The translations under genes were made by a program, and so were the position numbers. This document shows, one piece after another, positions 47,567 to 57,688 of a stretch of 64,000 nt of DNA. A model generated the notes under the pieces. It saw only the letters and a list, made by a program, of their open reading frames with translations, was not told the DNA's origin and made no database searches. Numbering within the stretch: position 1 is the first letter of the stretch; the number at the start of each line of letters is the position of its first letter. Source of the stretch: Marinitoga aeolica (lineage in GTDB: Bacteria > Thermotogota > Thermotogae > Petrotogales > Petrotogaceae); assembly GCF_029910535.1 (NCBI RefSeq), contig NZ_CP069362.1, positions 1,178,001 through 1,242,000 on the forward strand, written 5' to 3'.

Positions 47567-47690
47567 TCTAACAATTTGAGAAAAAATAAGTGAACTCATT
47601 TTTCAAGTAAACAATAAAATCATTAAAATTAATTTAATTTCATTAGAATTATTATTTTGATTAGAAAAAAGATTAAAAATAGAATCATTT
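47567..47690 (-). mobile_element. 3' fragment of the same decayed rve-type IS as at 54985-55950
   Basis: This stretch aligns by eye with about 54995-55105 (shared pieces include ACTCATTTTT, GATTAGAAAAAAGATTAAA versus GATAAGAAAAAAGATTAAA, and AATTTAATTTC). It represents the transposase C-terminal end and terminal region on the minus strand. It abuts, without a gap, the IS3 remnant that follows. Confidence 0.5.
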
Positions 47691-47936
47691 TATTCAATAA
47701 TCAAAAAAAGAAGAAATATGGGTAAATAATTATAAAACCTTTGAAGAAGCAAAAATAAAAATATTTGAATACATAGAATCATTTTATAACAGAAAAAGAA
47801 TACATAGTTCTATCAATTACATGACTCCACAAGAAAAAGAAGATGAAGCCTTAAAATTGTTAGAAAAAAGTTACATTGCTTAAAATGCTATTTTTTTAGT
47901 TAAACTTAGCCTGCCCACCGTTCTTGGATAAGACCA
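47676..47936 (+). pseudogene. 3' remnant of an IS3-family element (OrfB C-terminus)
   Basis: It encodes the last ~60 residues of an IS3 Orf[19 protein letters not shown] then [15 protein letters not shown], stop at 47881-47883, followed by the right end ...GGATAAGACCA (to 47936). Bases 47731-47936 match 53273-53477 except for one extra T at 47817/47818. The 5' part of the element is missing. It keeps the correct reading frame that the downstream copy has lost. Confidence 0.8.
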
Positions 47937-48420
47937 TTAATCAAATCATTATTTATTTTTATAAAATCTAAATTATTAACTATATGAAATTGTTGAAAAG
48001 GAAGGTGTTTAATCGATTTCAACTAAGACAAATATTTATAATTATAAAAAATTATTAACTTTTCCAAACTTTTTTAATAATAGTAATGCTTAAGAATAGC
48101 TTTATAAGAAGAAAATTTTTCCTGTAAAAAGAATAATGAGTTTTTTAAAAAAATTATATCAATAATACTGAAGATAAAAATAATTTTTTAATAAAAGTGT
48201 GTTTAGGATCTAAGCTAATATAAATTTGAGTGTACTTATATCTACATTTTGGACATATAAAAGATAAGTCAATTATTTGGAAATATACTGTTGAACTAAA
48301 AGAGTCTCCGGTAATAAGTCAAGAGGAAAATAAAAAAAACAATGAAAATTAACAAGGATGTAAAACAACAAGAATTCAGAATAAAACGATAGAAAAAAGA
48401 CTAAAACAAATATTATGCAC
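47937..48420. other. noncoding AT-rich debris between IS remnants
   Basis: No intact gene. Around 48230-48440 a plus-strand reading hints at a decayed zinc-ribbon-like transposase N-terminus, but stops and frameshifts make this too weak to call. Near 48417-48429 there is a small hairpin TGCAC-AGG-GTGCA that may mark an IS110 end. Confidence 0.4.
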
Positions 48421-48467
48421 AGGGTGCAAAAAATAGAATTATTTAATTGTTTAGTTAATTGTATTGC

Positions 48468-49557
48468 TTAATTATCACCATCATCCTTCAAAAATACCAT
48501 ATTTTTAGAAGGTTGAGATAATTCAATAGGATTATAGGATGAATTATTTTTAAGCATATAATAAATACTTCTAACTAATTTTCTGGCAGTAAAAATAACA
48601 GTCGCTTTGTGAGATTTACCTTGAGCTCTTTTCTTTTTGTAATAAGATTTAAGTACAGGATCATACCTAATAGCACAAGAAGCTGCTTGATATAGGTAAT
48701 ATCTTAGATATTTATTACCTCTTTTGGATAAATCTTTGTGATTATCAGTTTTTTTACCAGAATCATTTAAATCCCAGCGTAGTCCAGCATAAGAAGATAA
48801 TTTAGAATCAGATGCGAAATTATCAATATTAATAATTTCAGAAATAATAGACATAGATAAAACAACAGAAATACCTGGTATAGTATCAAGAGTAGTGTTT
48901 AAACGTTTAAAATATAAGTTTAGTTGTTTGTCAATACGATCGATTTGAGATTTCAAAAGTTTAATTCTATCAAAAGCAAGAGCAATATTAAAATTAGCTG
49001 TATTAAAATCATTCAAAGTAGAACGATAAATCTTAGTAATAATAGACTTAAGTTTCTTAGCAAAGTCAATACCGAGTCTTCTTTTATATAAAGAAGAAAC
49101 TAAATTGAATAAATCATTAATAGACTATTAACAATATCTTCAGCAGAATAATCAGATAAAATATTAATATGATATCTAGAACGAGTAATTTCTCTAAGAG
49201 ATTCAAAAAAAGAATCTTTAGGAACAAAAGGAGTAAGATTCTCAGGAAACTTAATAGCAGTTTTTTGAATAACTTTAGCATCTAATTTATCAGTTTTAGG
49301 CCAATTAAGAATCTTTCTAGTATTATGAACATCAGAAGGAGAAACAAAAAACAACTCATCAAAACCGTGAGATTTAAGAAAAACAAAAATGTTTTTAGAA
49401 TAAACACCAGTTATAAGCAAAAGCAACATCTTTGCCCTTGAAAATAGAAACAAGTTTCTCATAACCATCAATAGAGTTATCAACAACACCTTTGATAGAA
49501 TTATCAAGATAAAAATCAAGCTTATCTTTAGAAACATCAATACCAACAAACAACATA
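48468..49557 (-). pseudogene. IS110-family transposase with two frameshifts
   Basis: From ATG 49557 the minus strand reads MLFVGIDVSKDKLDFYL, the DEDD N-terminus of IS110 transposases. A +1 disruption near 49408-49416 shifts the frame, which continues with FVSPSDVHNTRKILNWPKTDKLDAK. A second shift near 49118-49130 is followed by the Transposase_20 C-terminal domain: DTIPGISVVLSMSIISEI, SYAGLRWDLNDSGKK and SKRGNKYLRYYLYQAA. All domains are present, so inactivation is recent. Confidence 0.85.
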
Positions 49558-49564
49558 GAAACAC

Positions 49565-49760
49565 AACCTTTCAGAATTAGCTTCTAACTCTGGGTATATA
49601 AGAAAAGAACCTTATGGTACGTAGGAGCTCAAACTCATTCTCCGGTAGCAATTCAACTTATATACCAAAGTTAGTCAGACTATTCAAAGCGCCTTTTGTG
49701 CAGGAGGTGACAGAATTACTTTAGTTATATAATAACTCAGAGTTAGAATACTTTTTTTAA
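49565..49760 (-). ncRNA. putative IS110 bridge-RNA region
   Basis: The noncoding end upstream of the IS110 transposase. It is bounded by an 11-bp inverted repeat TTCTAACTCTG (49582-49592) / CAGAGTTAGAA (49738-49748). Nested within is a 10-bp stem GGTATATAAG (49593-49602) / CTTATATACC (49657-49666) enclosing an internal GGAG...CTCC hairpin. IS110-group elements encode a two-loop bridge RNA in this position that specifies target and donor sites. The fold is inferred by eye; the loop-target pairing was not tested. Confidence 0.55.
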
Positions 49761-49833
49761 AAATAAATATCATATTTATTAATTATATGAAAACATTATA
49801 CATAAGAATATTTCTTTGAAGAGGAGAGGAAAA

Positions 49834-50805
49834 ATGTTAGAGAATTCTGAGAAATTGCGAGTAAGATTAATAGTTATTACAATAAATTACAATTCAGCGG
49901 AATATACATTAAAAGCTATAGATTCTTTCATTAAAAATCATCAAGGGTTATTATATAAATTAATTGTAGTTGATAATAACTCTTTAAAAGATGATTATGA
50001 AAAATTGCTAAAAAACATTCAACAAATTAATACTAATAATAATATAATAATAATTAGATCAAATAACAATTTAGGATTTTCTAAGGGAAATAATTTAGGT
50101 TTGAAATATGCTTATGATAACTATATATTTGATTATCTGTTATTAATGAATAATGACATAATAATACATACAAAAGGATTATTAAATAAAATGATATATG
50201 ATATAGAAAAAAAAGGTTCTATATATGTAGCTGAAATGCCATTAATAAATAATATTAAACAAAAAAAAGAAGCTGAAAAACAAATTCAAATTAGAAAAAT
50301 TCCAAATCTTTTTAGCTTATTTATAGTCTCAAGTCCAATTTTAAATAGAATATTTTTTCCAGTAAAAAATAACTTTATATATAAATCGAAAATGCCATTT
50401 AAAAATGATGTAGATGCTTATGTTCTTTCTGGAGCTTTTATGCTTTTATCAAAGAGATTTATAAATATGATCAAATATTTTGACGTTGATACATTCTTAT
50501 ATGGAGAAGAAATTATAATAGGTTATCAAATAAAAAAATATGGATACAAAGGATTTTTAAATACGAAATACATTGTTGATCATGTTCAAGGTGCTTCCTC
50601 TGAAAAAAAATCATTTTCTGGTTTTACATTTTTTCATAAATATAAAAGTGCAAGTATATTTGCAAAAAAGTATTTAAAAGCGAAAAAGTATTATCTTTTT
50701 TTCTTTAAAGTAAAATTTATTATTGAGGCATTTGTTTTAGATATGTTAATAAATAAATCAATAAAGGAATTTTTAATATTTTATAAATTATTGAAAAAAC
50801 TATAA
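49834..50805 (+). CDS. glycosyltransferase family 2 (rhamnosyltransferase-like)
   Basis: 323 aa GT-A. VITINYNSAEYTLKAIDSF, VVDNNSLKDDYEKLL, SNNNLGFSKGNNLGLKYA and LMNNDIIIHTKG follow the pattern of dTDP-rhamnosyl transferases (RfbF/WsaF type), where NND replaces DxD. Later motifs SGAFMLLSKR and YGEEIIIGYQIKKYG fit this. ATG 49834 with GAGGAGAGG upstream is used. The rml genes at 56179-59612 would supply its donor. Confidence 0.83.
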   Translation: MLENSEKLRVRLIVITINYNSAEYTLKAIDSFIKNHQGLLYKLIVVDNNSLKDDYEKLLKNIQQINTNNNIIIIRSNNNLGFSKGNNLGLKYAYDNYIFDYLLLMNNDIIIHTKGLLNKMIYDIEKKGSIYVAEMPLINNIKQKKEAEKQIQIRKIPNLFSLFIVSSPILNRIFFPVKNNFIYKSKMPFKNDVDAYVLSGAFMLLSKRFINMIKYFDVDTFLYGEEIIIGYQIKKYGYKGFLNTKYIVDHVQGASSEKKSFSGFTFFHKYKSASIFAKKYLKAKKYYLFFFKVKFIIEAFVLDMLINKSIKEFLIFYKLLKKL

Positions 50806-50822
50806 ATATTTAAAGGTGTAAT

Positions 50823-52040
50823 ATGGAAAGAATGGGAAAAAAGATAGAAAAAAAATTTATTCTAGCTATTTTAATATTTCAGATTCTTTTTTATTTAACA
50901 GGTCCTTTAGAATACATTGGGATAAATAATAGAATAGTTACTATTTTTTCATATATGTTAATTTTTATGGTTTTATTAAGTATTGATAGAACTATAATTT
51001 TTAAATTATCAGTATATAGAGCGTTCTTATTTATATATATTACTTTAAAATTTCTTTTTAGTATATATCTTAAAATACCTCTTTTACAAATTGGAGTGGC
51101 ATATTCTAAATTTTTGCTTTTATTATTATTGTTGCAATTTATTGAAGAAATGAAAGCATATTTTTCTATTAAAAAATTTGAAAAAATGTATATAATTTTT
51201 ATTTCATGGTTATTATTAATTTCTATTATTCAATATGGAAAAATAGAGCCTTTTTCAACTATCTTTACAGAATATGGTGGAAATTTTATTAGCGGTAGAA
51301 TATTCTTAGATAATTTTTATTTAAGAGTTAATGGTGGAATTGGAGGAACGGTAATTGATTTTGCAGTGCTATTAATTATATTTTATTATATTATAATTTT
51401 TTCTAATATAAAAAAAACATTATTTATTATTTTAAATATTTCTTTTATTATAATGTTTTTTTTATCTTTCTCAAGAGTTTCTATTCTCTCTCTTTTTTTT
51501 ATAATACTGAGTATTTTTATTAGATATAGTGATAAATTATATAATAAAAAAATTTTTATAATATTTATTATATTATTATTATTATTTAATGTTATATTTA
51601 TTATTGTAGCGAGGGATTTATTAATATCATTTTCTGATTTATTTTTAAATAATAAGATTGAGGATATTAAAGAAAGAAGAGTTTCAACATGGTTGAATGC
51701 TTTTAAAGAAGTTAACTTTAGAATACTTATTGGGAATGAATTTGGTAAAAATACAGGATTACCAATAAAAGATAATAAAAATATAACAGATAGTTTTTTA
51801 TTTTCTATATTAGATGATTTGGGTATAATTGGATTATTTATATATATTTTGGTTATTTTGGAACCAATTAATAAATTAAGGAAAAAGATATCAAAAAAAT
51901 ATTTTTTGATTTCTATCGTTATGATAATTAATATAATTTTTATACAAATTATAAATAGTGCTTTTTTTTATCATTTAAATATTATTAATTATTCCATATT
52001 AATTTTATTTATTAGCAAAAAAACAACAAGCAAAAAATAA
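50823..52040 (+). CDS. wzy: polysaccharide polymerase (Wzy-like), second copy
   Basis: 405 aa, about ten to eleven membrane helices rich in Ile, Leu and Phe, with a periplasmic loop (about 270-320) and FSRVSILSLFF, similar to FSRTSLL in the first Wzy. No sequence motif is decisive; the call rests on topology and locus. It is flanked on both sides by transposon-derived sequence, consistent with an exchangeable module. Confidence 0.72.
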   Translation: MERMGKKIEKKFILAILIFQILFYLTGPLEYIGINNRIVTIFSYMLIFMVLLSIDRTIIFKLSVYRAFLFIYITLKFLFSIYLKIPLLQIGVAYSKFLLLLLLLQFIEEMKAYFSIKKFEKMYIIFISWLLLISIIQYGKIEPFSTIFTEYGGNFISGRIFLDNFYLRVNGGIGGTVIDFAVLLIIFYYIIIFSNIKKTLFIILNISFIIMFFLSFSRVSILSLFFIILSIFIRYSDKLYNKKIFIIFIILLLLFNVIFIIVARDLLISFSDLFLNNKIEDIKERRVSTWLNAFKEVNFRILIGNEFGKNTGLPIKDNKNITDSFLFSILDDLGIIGLFIYILVILEPINKLRKKISKKYFLISIVMIINIIFIQIINSAFFYHLNIINYSILILFISKKTTSKK

Positions 52041-52192
52041 TTTTATTCACAATTTAGACAATAAATTTATTGTTAAGATAATTGCTTATCTTTAGTTATT
52101 AGAGAATAAAAAAATTTTTTTGCAAAATAAAAAATTATTGAGTTTACGTAGTGAATTTTTTTATGTATTCAAAAAGTAGAAATAAAAATGAC
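52041..52192. other. short noncoding gap before the IS3 element
   Basis: It holds the perfect 16-bp palindrome ACAATAAATTTATTGT (52058-52073), possibly part of a weak terminator. Otherwise AT-rich with nothing recognisable. Confidence 0.4.
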
Positions 52193-52269
52193 TGGATCTA
52201 ACCAAAAAAAGTGGGCACCAAAAAGTTAACAAAGAATAGTATAATAAAAACAGAAAGAAGGTGACCCAT

Positions 52270-52545
52270 ATGAGTAGAAATGGTAAAAGGTATAGTGATG
52301 AATTCAAAGAACAAATAGTAGAATTGCATGAAATGGGAAAAAAAGTGTATGACTTAAGTGACGAATATGGCATAAGTGCAGTAACAATATATAATTGGAT
52401 AAAAGAAACAAAACCAGTAGCAGACGGTGAATTTAGTAAAAAGGAATATGATAAAATGAAAAAAGAAATACAGCAATTAAGAATGGAAAATGAAATATTA
52501 AAAAAAGCTACAGCCATATTCGCACGAAAACAACAAGAGAAATAG
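52270..52545 (+). CDS. IS3-family transposase OrfA
   Basis: 91 aa: helix-turn-helix of the HTH_Tnp_1 type (RYSDEFKEQIVELHEMGKK, YGISAVTIYNWIKE) and a leucine-zipper end (QQLRMENEILKKATAIFA). ATG 52270 follows AGAAGGTG. A slippery run of seven A followed by G (52500-52507) in zero frame A-AAA-AAA would allow -1 frameshifting into the orfB frame, as is usual in the family. The stop overlaps the OrfB GTG as TAGTG. Confidence 0.85.
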   Translation: MSRNGKRYSDEFKEQIVELHEMGKKVYDLSDEYGISAVTIYNWIKETKPVADGEFSKKEYDKMKKEIQQLRMENEILKKATAIFARKQQEK

Positions 52546-53424
52546 TGAAATTCATAGAAAAATACAAAAAATATTATCCAATAAAAATGATATGTAAAGT
52601 ATTAAAATTTGCAAGGAGCACATATTATAAAGCAAAAAATCATAAAAAAAGTAATCTAGAAAAGTTCAATGAAATACTGGATCAAAGAATATTAGAGATA
52701 TATAATGAAAGTAAAAAACGTTATGGAGCACCAAAAATACAAAAAGTACTAGAAAAAAACGGTATAAAAGTTAATATAAAAACGGTTCAAAAAAGGATGA
52801 AAAAATTAGGAATCCACTCAATAGTAATAAAAAAATTCAAAAATCACAAAACAAAAGAAGAAATCAAACAATTGCCAAACATAATAAATCGAGATTTTGA
52901 AACAACAACGATAAACCAGAAATGGTGTGGAGATATAACTTATATAAATATACAAGGAAAACTGGCTGGACATACTTAGCAAGTGTAATGGATATGCATA
53001 CAAACAAAATAATAGGATATTCATACTCTAAAAAAATGGATAAAGAACTAGTAATAAAAGCAATGAAAAATGCATGTATAAATATAAAAGAAACACAAGG
53101 AATCATATTTCACAGCGATTTAGGAACTCAGTATACAAGTAAAGAATTCAATAAATTATTAAAAGAAAAAGGCATTCAACATTCATACAGTAAAAAGGGA
53201 ACACCATATGACAACGCAAAAATAGAATCATTTCATTCAATAATTAAAAAAGAAGAAATATATGTAAATAGTTATAAAACCTTTGAAGAAGCAAAAATAA
53301 AAATATTTGAATACATAGAATCATTTTATAACAGAAAAAGAATACATAGTTCTATCAATACATGACTCCACAAGAAAAAGAAGATGAAGCCTTAAAATTG
53401 TTAGAAAAAAGTTACATTGCTTAA
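52545..53424 (+). pseudogene. IS3-family transposase OrfB, two frameshifts
   Basis: The frame starts in -1 relative to orfA and runs through the HTH_21-like region (RYGAPKIQKVLEKNGIKV) to WCGDITYINI (first DDE Asp). A lost base near 52960-52970 moves it to another frame with YLASVMDMHTNKIIGYS, HSDLGTQYTS (second Asp) and DNAKIESFHSIIK (Glu). A second 1-base loss near 53359 then truncates the end; the 47676 remnant shows the intact version. The element is therefore non-autonomous unless these are sequencing errors. Confidence 0.85.
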
Positions 53425-53477
53425 AATGCTATTTTTTTAGTTAAACTTAGCCTGCCCACCGTTCTTGGATAAGACCA

Positions 53478-53759
53478 GACACTTATTAACTCAATATTAA
53501 AATATTAAATTAGATAAGAATTGATAAAAAAATTTTCAATTCAATATTAGCACAAAAGAAGGATGTTTGAGATTATTTTATAAAAAGGGAAGCTGCTTTA
53601 TGTTCTTTATATGATATCTTTTTTAAAAAACCTGAATATTTTTTATAGAAAAAAGAAAATTTCTATATGGAGAGGCTTTATTTATCTTAAAAATAAGAGA
53701 AATTTATATTTATTGTTGTAAATTGTAAAATATTTTTGTATTTATAGTGGAGGTATATT
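53478..53759. other. intergenic gap after the IS3 element
   Basis: An AT-rich stretch with no recognisable gene or repeat. It contains the GGAGG ribosome site (about 53748-53752) of the next gene and probably its promoter. Confidence 0.4.
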
Positions 53760-54719
53760 ATGGCATTTACTACATGTGTTGTCATGTGCACATATAATGG
53801 TGAAAAATTTTTAGAAGAACAATTAGATAGCATTCTTAACCAAAGTAAAAAAATCGATAAGATTTATATTACTGATGATAACTCTACGGATAATACAATT
53901 GAAATTTTGAAAAAATATGAAAGAGAATATTATGAGATTATTGATTTAAAGATTAATGATAAAAACATTGGGTATATAAAAAATTTCGAAAAAACATTAA
54001 AAAGAGCAAAAGAAGATATTATATTTTTGGCTGATCAAGATGATATATGGCAAAAATATAAAATTGAAAAAATATTAAAATTTTTTCATGAAAATCCATG
54101 GAAATCTTATGTATTTTCTGATGCATATTTAAAAGAAGGAGATCAAATAAAAGATTATTCACTATTTGATATTTATTTTAAAAAAAAGAAAAGAAAGCAT
54201 TATGAAAAAAATCCTATAAAATCATTGTTACCTAAAAATTTTGTAACAGGAGCAACTTTAGCTATTCAAAAAAAATATCTAAATTATGCATTTCCATTTA
54301 CAGGAAAAATTCCACATGATTATGAAATAGTTTTAAAATTGTCATATTTTAGTGAAGGTGATTATATTGAAGATAAATTGATAACCTATAGAATGCACAA
54401 AAACCAAACAATGGGTGTTCATTATGGCATAAAAAAATTTTTTCGTATAATTAAAAATTTAGATGAAGTATTCAATAAGGAAAAAAATATATTGTTATTA
54501 AACAATTTATATAAAGCATTTGAAGAAATTAATCATGCGTATAAAAACAACTCAAATCAAGAAATAGAAAATTTAATAGAAAATTATATAAGTTTTTTAA
54601 AATTTAGAAGAGATCTATATTTATCAAATGAAAAAAAAATAAAAATTTTTAGTAGATTAAGGGATTATTTAAAGTTTGACAATTTTAATTCTTTATTTAA
54701 GGATATATTTTCAATATAA
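53760..54719 (+). CDS. glycosyltransferase family 2
   Basis: 319 aa: TTCVVMCTYNGEKFLEEQL, YITDDNSTDNTIEIL, the metal motif in FLADQDDIWQKYK (DQDD) and HDYEIVLKLSYF. The DQDDIW and YRMHKNQTMG motifs are typical of rhamnosyl- or galactofuranosyl-type GT2 enzymes in O-antigen loci. GTGGAGG precedes ATG 53760. It lies between two transposon-derived segments. Confidence 0.85.
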   Translation: MAFTTCVVMCTYNGEKFLEEQLDSILNQSKKIDKIYITDDNSTDNTIEILKKYEREYYEIIDLKINDKNIGYIKNFEKTLKRAKEDIIFLADQDDIWQKYKIEKILKFFHENPWKSYVFSDAYLKEGDQIKDYSLFDIYFKKKKRKHYEKNPIKSLLPKNFVTGATLAIQKKYLNYAFPFTGKIPHDYEIVLKLSYFSEGDYIEDKLITYRMHKNQTMGVHYGIKKFFRIIKNLDEVFNKEKNILLLNNLYKAFEEINHAYKNNSNQEIENLIENYISFLKFRRDLYLSNEKKIKIFSRLRDYLKFDNFNSLFKDIFSI

Positions 54720-54736
54720 GATGATAATTATGAATA

Positions 54737-54764
54737 ACAAAATCTTATTTGAAGAAGATTTTGT
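54737..54764 (+). terminator. possible terminator of the 53760 gene
   Basis: Stem ACAAAATCTT / AAGATTTTGT with an 8-nt loop, 18 bp after the stop. It lacks a clean T run, so confidence is limited. Confidence 0.45.
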
Positions 54765-54984
54765 GTATATTAAGATTATATGTCACGAAAACATAAGGAT
54801 AAACAAACTTAAACAATTTTTAATTCATAACAATGAAAAGATCAATTAAAAAATACAATGCAATCCATACAGAAATTAAACAATTCTTGTTATTAACATA
54901 TTAAACATTTTTTTGAAAAAGTTTTTGATGGATTAAACATTTCAGCAAGAAATTTTTTCATTTAAAATTTTTTGGCTTGACCCC

Positions 54985-55950
54985 ATAATATTGGAGAAGA
55001 AATAAGGAAAACTCATTTTTTTACAAAAGCAATAAAATTATTAAATTTAATTTCTTCTAAATTAGAATCAAAATCGTGATAAGAAAAAAGATTAAACATA
55101 AAATCTAGTGTAAAATAATTTAAAGAACCGTGAGGCCTTAAATTATTGTAAAAATAATGTATGAAATATAATAATTATAAACATCATCAATATAATCAAA
55201 TTCAATAGGTTCAATAAATTCATGTTGAACGCTAGAATGAAAAGATTCAATATAAGCTTGAGAATTAGTATTATTCTTGTACCAAAATTCATGGATAAAT
55301 TTAATTCTTCTATGAAAGCAGAAATAATTTTAGAAAATGTCCATTATTAGGAGTAGATCCCCTAAATTCAATAGATTATATAACTGTATCAATAAAATTC
55401 TCAGTTTTAATAGAACTACCAATATAAACCACCAATAGATCTATCAAAAGCATCGATTATACTAAGAATAGGAATATAGCCATAATATTTAGTGTGATAA
55501 AAATTTTTTCAATATTCATTAATCAGCAATACTATATTTTAAAATCCTCTTCTAGGATCTTTGCAGGGGTGTAATTCTAAAACGGTTAATTTTTTTACTA
55601 ATCCATAAAACTTTTTGTGATTAACAATAATATTAAACCTTTGCCTAGCAGATAATTTTTTAGAACCAAGAGTTTGGTAAAAAACTTTAGATTAGTGTTA
55701 TTAACAACAGATAACAATTCAAAGAATAATTTTTTAATATATTTATAGAAACTTTTTTGTCATCAGTAGTATAAGAATAAGCCTAAAAAGTAGATATTTA
55801 TTCACGTACAACAGTATCAAAAAAATGTAGTATTGTAATAAAAGCTACTAGAACTAATATTATAAGAACTTAAAAATAGTAAAAACACCATAATTTTTAT
55901 ATTTAAAAATTATCAAAAAGTTCCAATAAAAGTTATAACTTCTGGCTATT
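54985..55950 (-). pseudogene. heavily decayed rve-domain (IS3/IS481-like) transposase
   Basis: Minus-strand fragments in several frames: KLSARQRFNIIVNHKKFYG (~55640), YYGYIPILSIIDAFDRSI (~55470, DDE Asp region), SIEFRGSTPNNGHFL (~55360), AYIESFHSSVQHEFIEPI (~55240, Glu region) and YNNLRPHGSLNYFTLDFM (~55110). Many stops and frameshifts separate them. The order fits an integrase-core transposase. Its 3' end is also found at 47567-47690. Confidence 0.75.
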
Positions 55951-56178
55951 TTTTAAAAAGTTAATTCGTCTTCAGTATTTTAAGAAACAATTCTTTTTCA
56001 AGAAGAAGACGTTCATAATATTCGGTTCTTTATTCTATGAGGTGATTACGTTAAAAATAAAAAGAAAAAGATAATATTTTCAAAAAATTAAGAAAAAACT
56101 AGATTCAGATTTCCGGTAGACAGTCAAATGAATAAAAAAGAGGTTAATTAAGAATATTTTTTTGAAGAGGAGGCATTT
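55951..56178. other. noncoding stretch upstream of rmlA
   Basis: AT-rich, no gene. It ends with the strong GAGGAGG ribosome site (about 56166-56172) of rmlA. Any promoter for the rml operon must lie here or within the decayed IS; no consensus pair is clear. Confidence 0.4.
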
Positions 56179-57054
56179 ATGAAATCAATAATACTATCAG
56201 GAGGTTCAGGAACAAGATTATATCCAATAACAAAAGCAGTAAGTAAACAATTATTGCCAGTATACGATAAACCAATGATATATTATCCATTATCAACAGT
56301 AATGTTATCAGGAATAAGAGAAATATTAATAATAACTAACCCAGAATACATAGAATTATACAAAAGATTATTTGGAGATGGCTCACATTTAGGATTAAGA
56401 ATAGAATATAAAATACAAGAAGAACCAAGAGGATTAGCAGATGCATTTTTAGTAGGAGAAGAATTCATAAATGGAGATAAATGTATGCTAACCCTTGGAG
56501 ATAATATATTCTATGGTCAAGGATTTAGTTCCATGTTAAAAAGAGCAGGAAGTTTAGAAAAAGGAGCAGTAATATTTGGATATTACGTAAAAGATCCAAG
56601 AAGTTATGGAGTAGTAGAATTTGATGAAAATGGAAAAGCAATAAGCTTAGAAGAAAAGCCAGAAAAGCCAAAAAGCAACTATGCAATACCAGGATTATAT
56701 TTTTACGATGAAAGAGTAGTAGAATTTGCAAAACAATTAAAACCATCAAAAAGAGGAGAATTAGAAATAACAGATTTAAATAGAATATATTTGGAATTAG
56801 GGGAACTAACAGTAGAAAAATTTGGAAGAGGATTTGCATGGCTTGATATGGGAACATATCAAGGATTACTAGAAGCATCAAATTTTGTAGAAACAATACA
56901 AAAAAGACAAGGTTTCTACATAGGATGTATAGAAGAAATTGCATATAGAATGGGATATATAAATAGAGAAGAATTATATAGACTAGGAAAAGAATTAGAA
57001 AAAACAGAATACGGAAGATATTTAATGGAAATAGCAGATGGAGTGAGAGAATGA
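56179..57054 (+). CDS. rmlA: glucose-1-phosphate thymidylyltransferase
   Basis: 291 aa: [20 protein letters not shown] then [25 protein letters not shown] and [20 protein letters not shown] are RmlA signatures. It makes dTDP-glucose from Glc-1-P and dTTP. First gene of rmlACDB, overlapping rmlC by 4 bp. Confidence 0.95.
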   Translation: MKSIILSGGSGTRLYPITKAVSKQLLPVYDKPMIYYPLSTVMLSGIREILIITNPEYIELYKRLFGDGSHLGLRIEYKIQEEPRGLADAFLVGEEFINGDKCMLTLGDNIFYGQGFSSMLKRAGSLEKGAVIFGYYVKDPRSYGVVEFDENGKAISLEEKPEKPKSNYAIPGLYFYDERVVEFAKQLKPSKRGELEITDLNRIYLELGELTVEKFGRGFAWLDMGTYQGLLEASNFVETIQKRQGFYIGCIEEIAYRMGYINREELYRLGKELEKTEYGRYLMEIADGVRE

Positions 57055-57617
57055 GTAAATTCAAAAAAATAGAAACACCAATAGAAGGATTATATATAAT
57101 AGAACCTACAGTATATGGAGATAACAGAGGATTTTTCATGGAAAGTTGGAACAAAAAAGAATTTCAAGAAATAGGATTAAACATGGAATTTGTACAAGAT
57201 AATCATTCAAGATCAACAAAAGGTGTATTAAGAGGATTACACTTTCAAAATCCTCATTCACAAGGAAAACTAGTAAGAGTAATAAAAGGAATAGTATATG
57301 ATGTGGCAGTAGATTTAAGAAAAAATTCAAAAACATATGGTCAATATTATGGAATAATATTATCAGAAGAAAACAAAAAAATGTTTTACATACCAGAAGG
57401 ATTTGCACATGGATTTCTAGTATTAAGTGAAACAGCAGATTTTATGTACAAAACAACAGATTATTATTGTAAAGAATGTGATGGCGGAATAATATGGAAT
57501 GATCCAGATATAAACATACAATGGCCATTAAAAGAATATGTAATAGAAAAACCGATATTATCAGAAAAAGACAAACAATTACCAACATTAAAAGAATATA
57601 ATGAAAAGAATATATAA
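57051..57617 (+). CDS. rmlC: dTDP-4-dehydrorhamnose 3,5-epimerase
   Basis: 188 aa cupin: [31 protein letters not shown] (catalytic His), [29 protein letters not shown] and [15 protein letters not shown]. It epimerises the RmlB product at C3 and C5. Confidence 0.95.
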   Translation: MSKFKKIETPIEGLYIIEPTVYGDNRGFFMESWNKKEFQEIGLNMEFVQDNHSRSTKGVLRGLHFQNPHSQGKLVRVIKGIVYDVAVDLRKNSKTYGQYYGIILSEENKKMFYIPEGFAHGFLVLSETADFMYKTTDYYCKECDGGIIWNDPDINIQWPLKEYVIEKPILSEKDKQLPTLKEYNEKNI

Positions 57618-57688
57618 GAAAAAGGAAAAAATAAAAAAAGAAAAAAACAAGTATAGAAAATAATAAATAAAAGCAAGGAATGATAAGC

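Larger units (their letters stand above)
52193..53477 (+). mobile_element. IS3-family insertion sequence, 1285 bp, with 3-bp target duplication
   Basis: The left end TGGATCTAACC (52193) and right end GGATAAGACCA (53477) form imperfect inverted repeats (18 of the outer 25 positions match), with TG...CA termini. GAC flanks both sides (52190-52192 and 53478-53480), a 3-bp target duplication as expected for IS3 elements. It contains orfA and a frameshifted orfB. Confidence 0.85.

Noticed and set aside
48230-48440. Possible zinc-ribbon transposase N-terminus (plus strand)
   Set aside because: Only scattered residues fit, with stops and frameshifts; not enough to support a call.
52545-53424. Programmed frameshifting to explain both breaks in IS3 OrfB
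   Set aside because: The programmed -1 site of this family lies at the orfA-orfB junction (52500-52507). The two later breaks are within the catalytic domain, and one is contradicted by the intact remnant at 47676-47883.
56525-57154. A 209-aa minus-strand open frame under rmlA, and similar Leu-rich antisense frames under ugd, gmd, fcl, wecB and the Lon-like gene
   Set aside because: They are low-complexity Leu/Phe/Ile translations opposite strongly conserved genes and have no ribosome sites; they arise from the A-rich coding strand.
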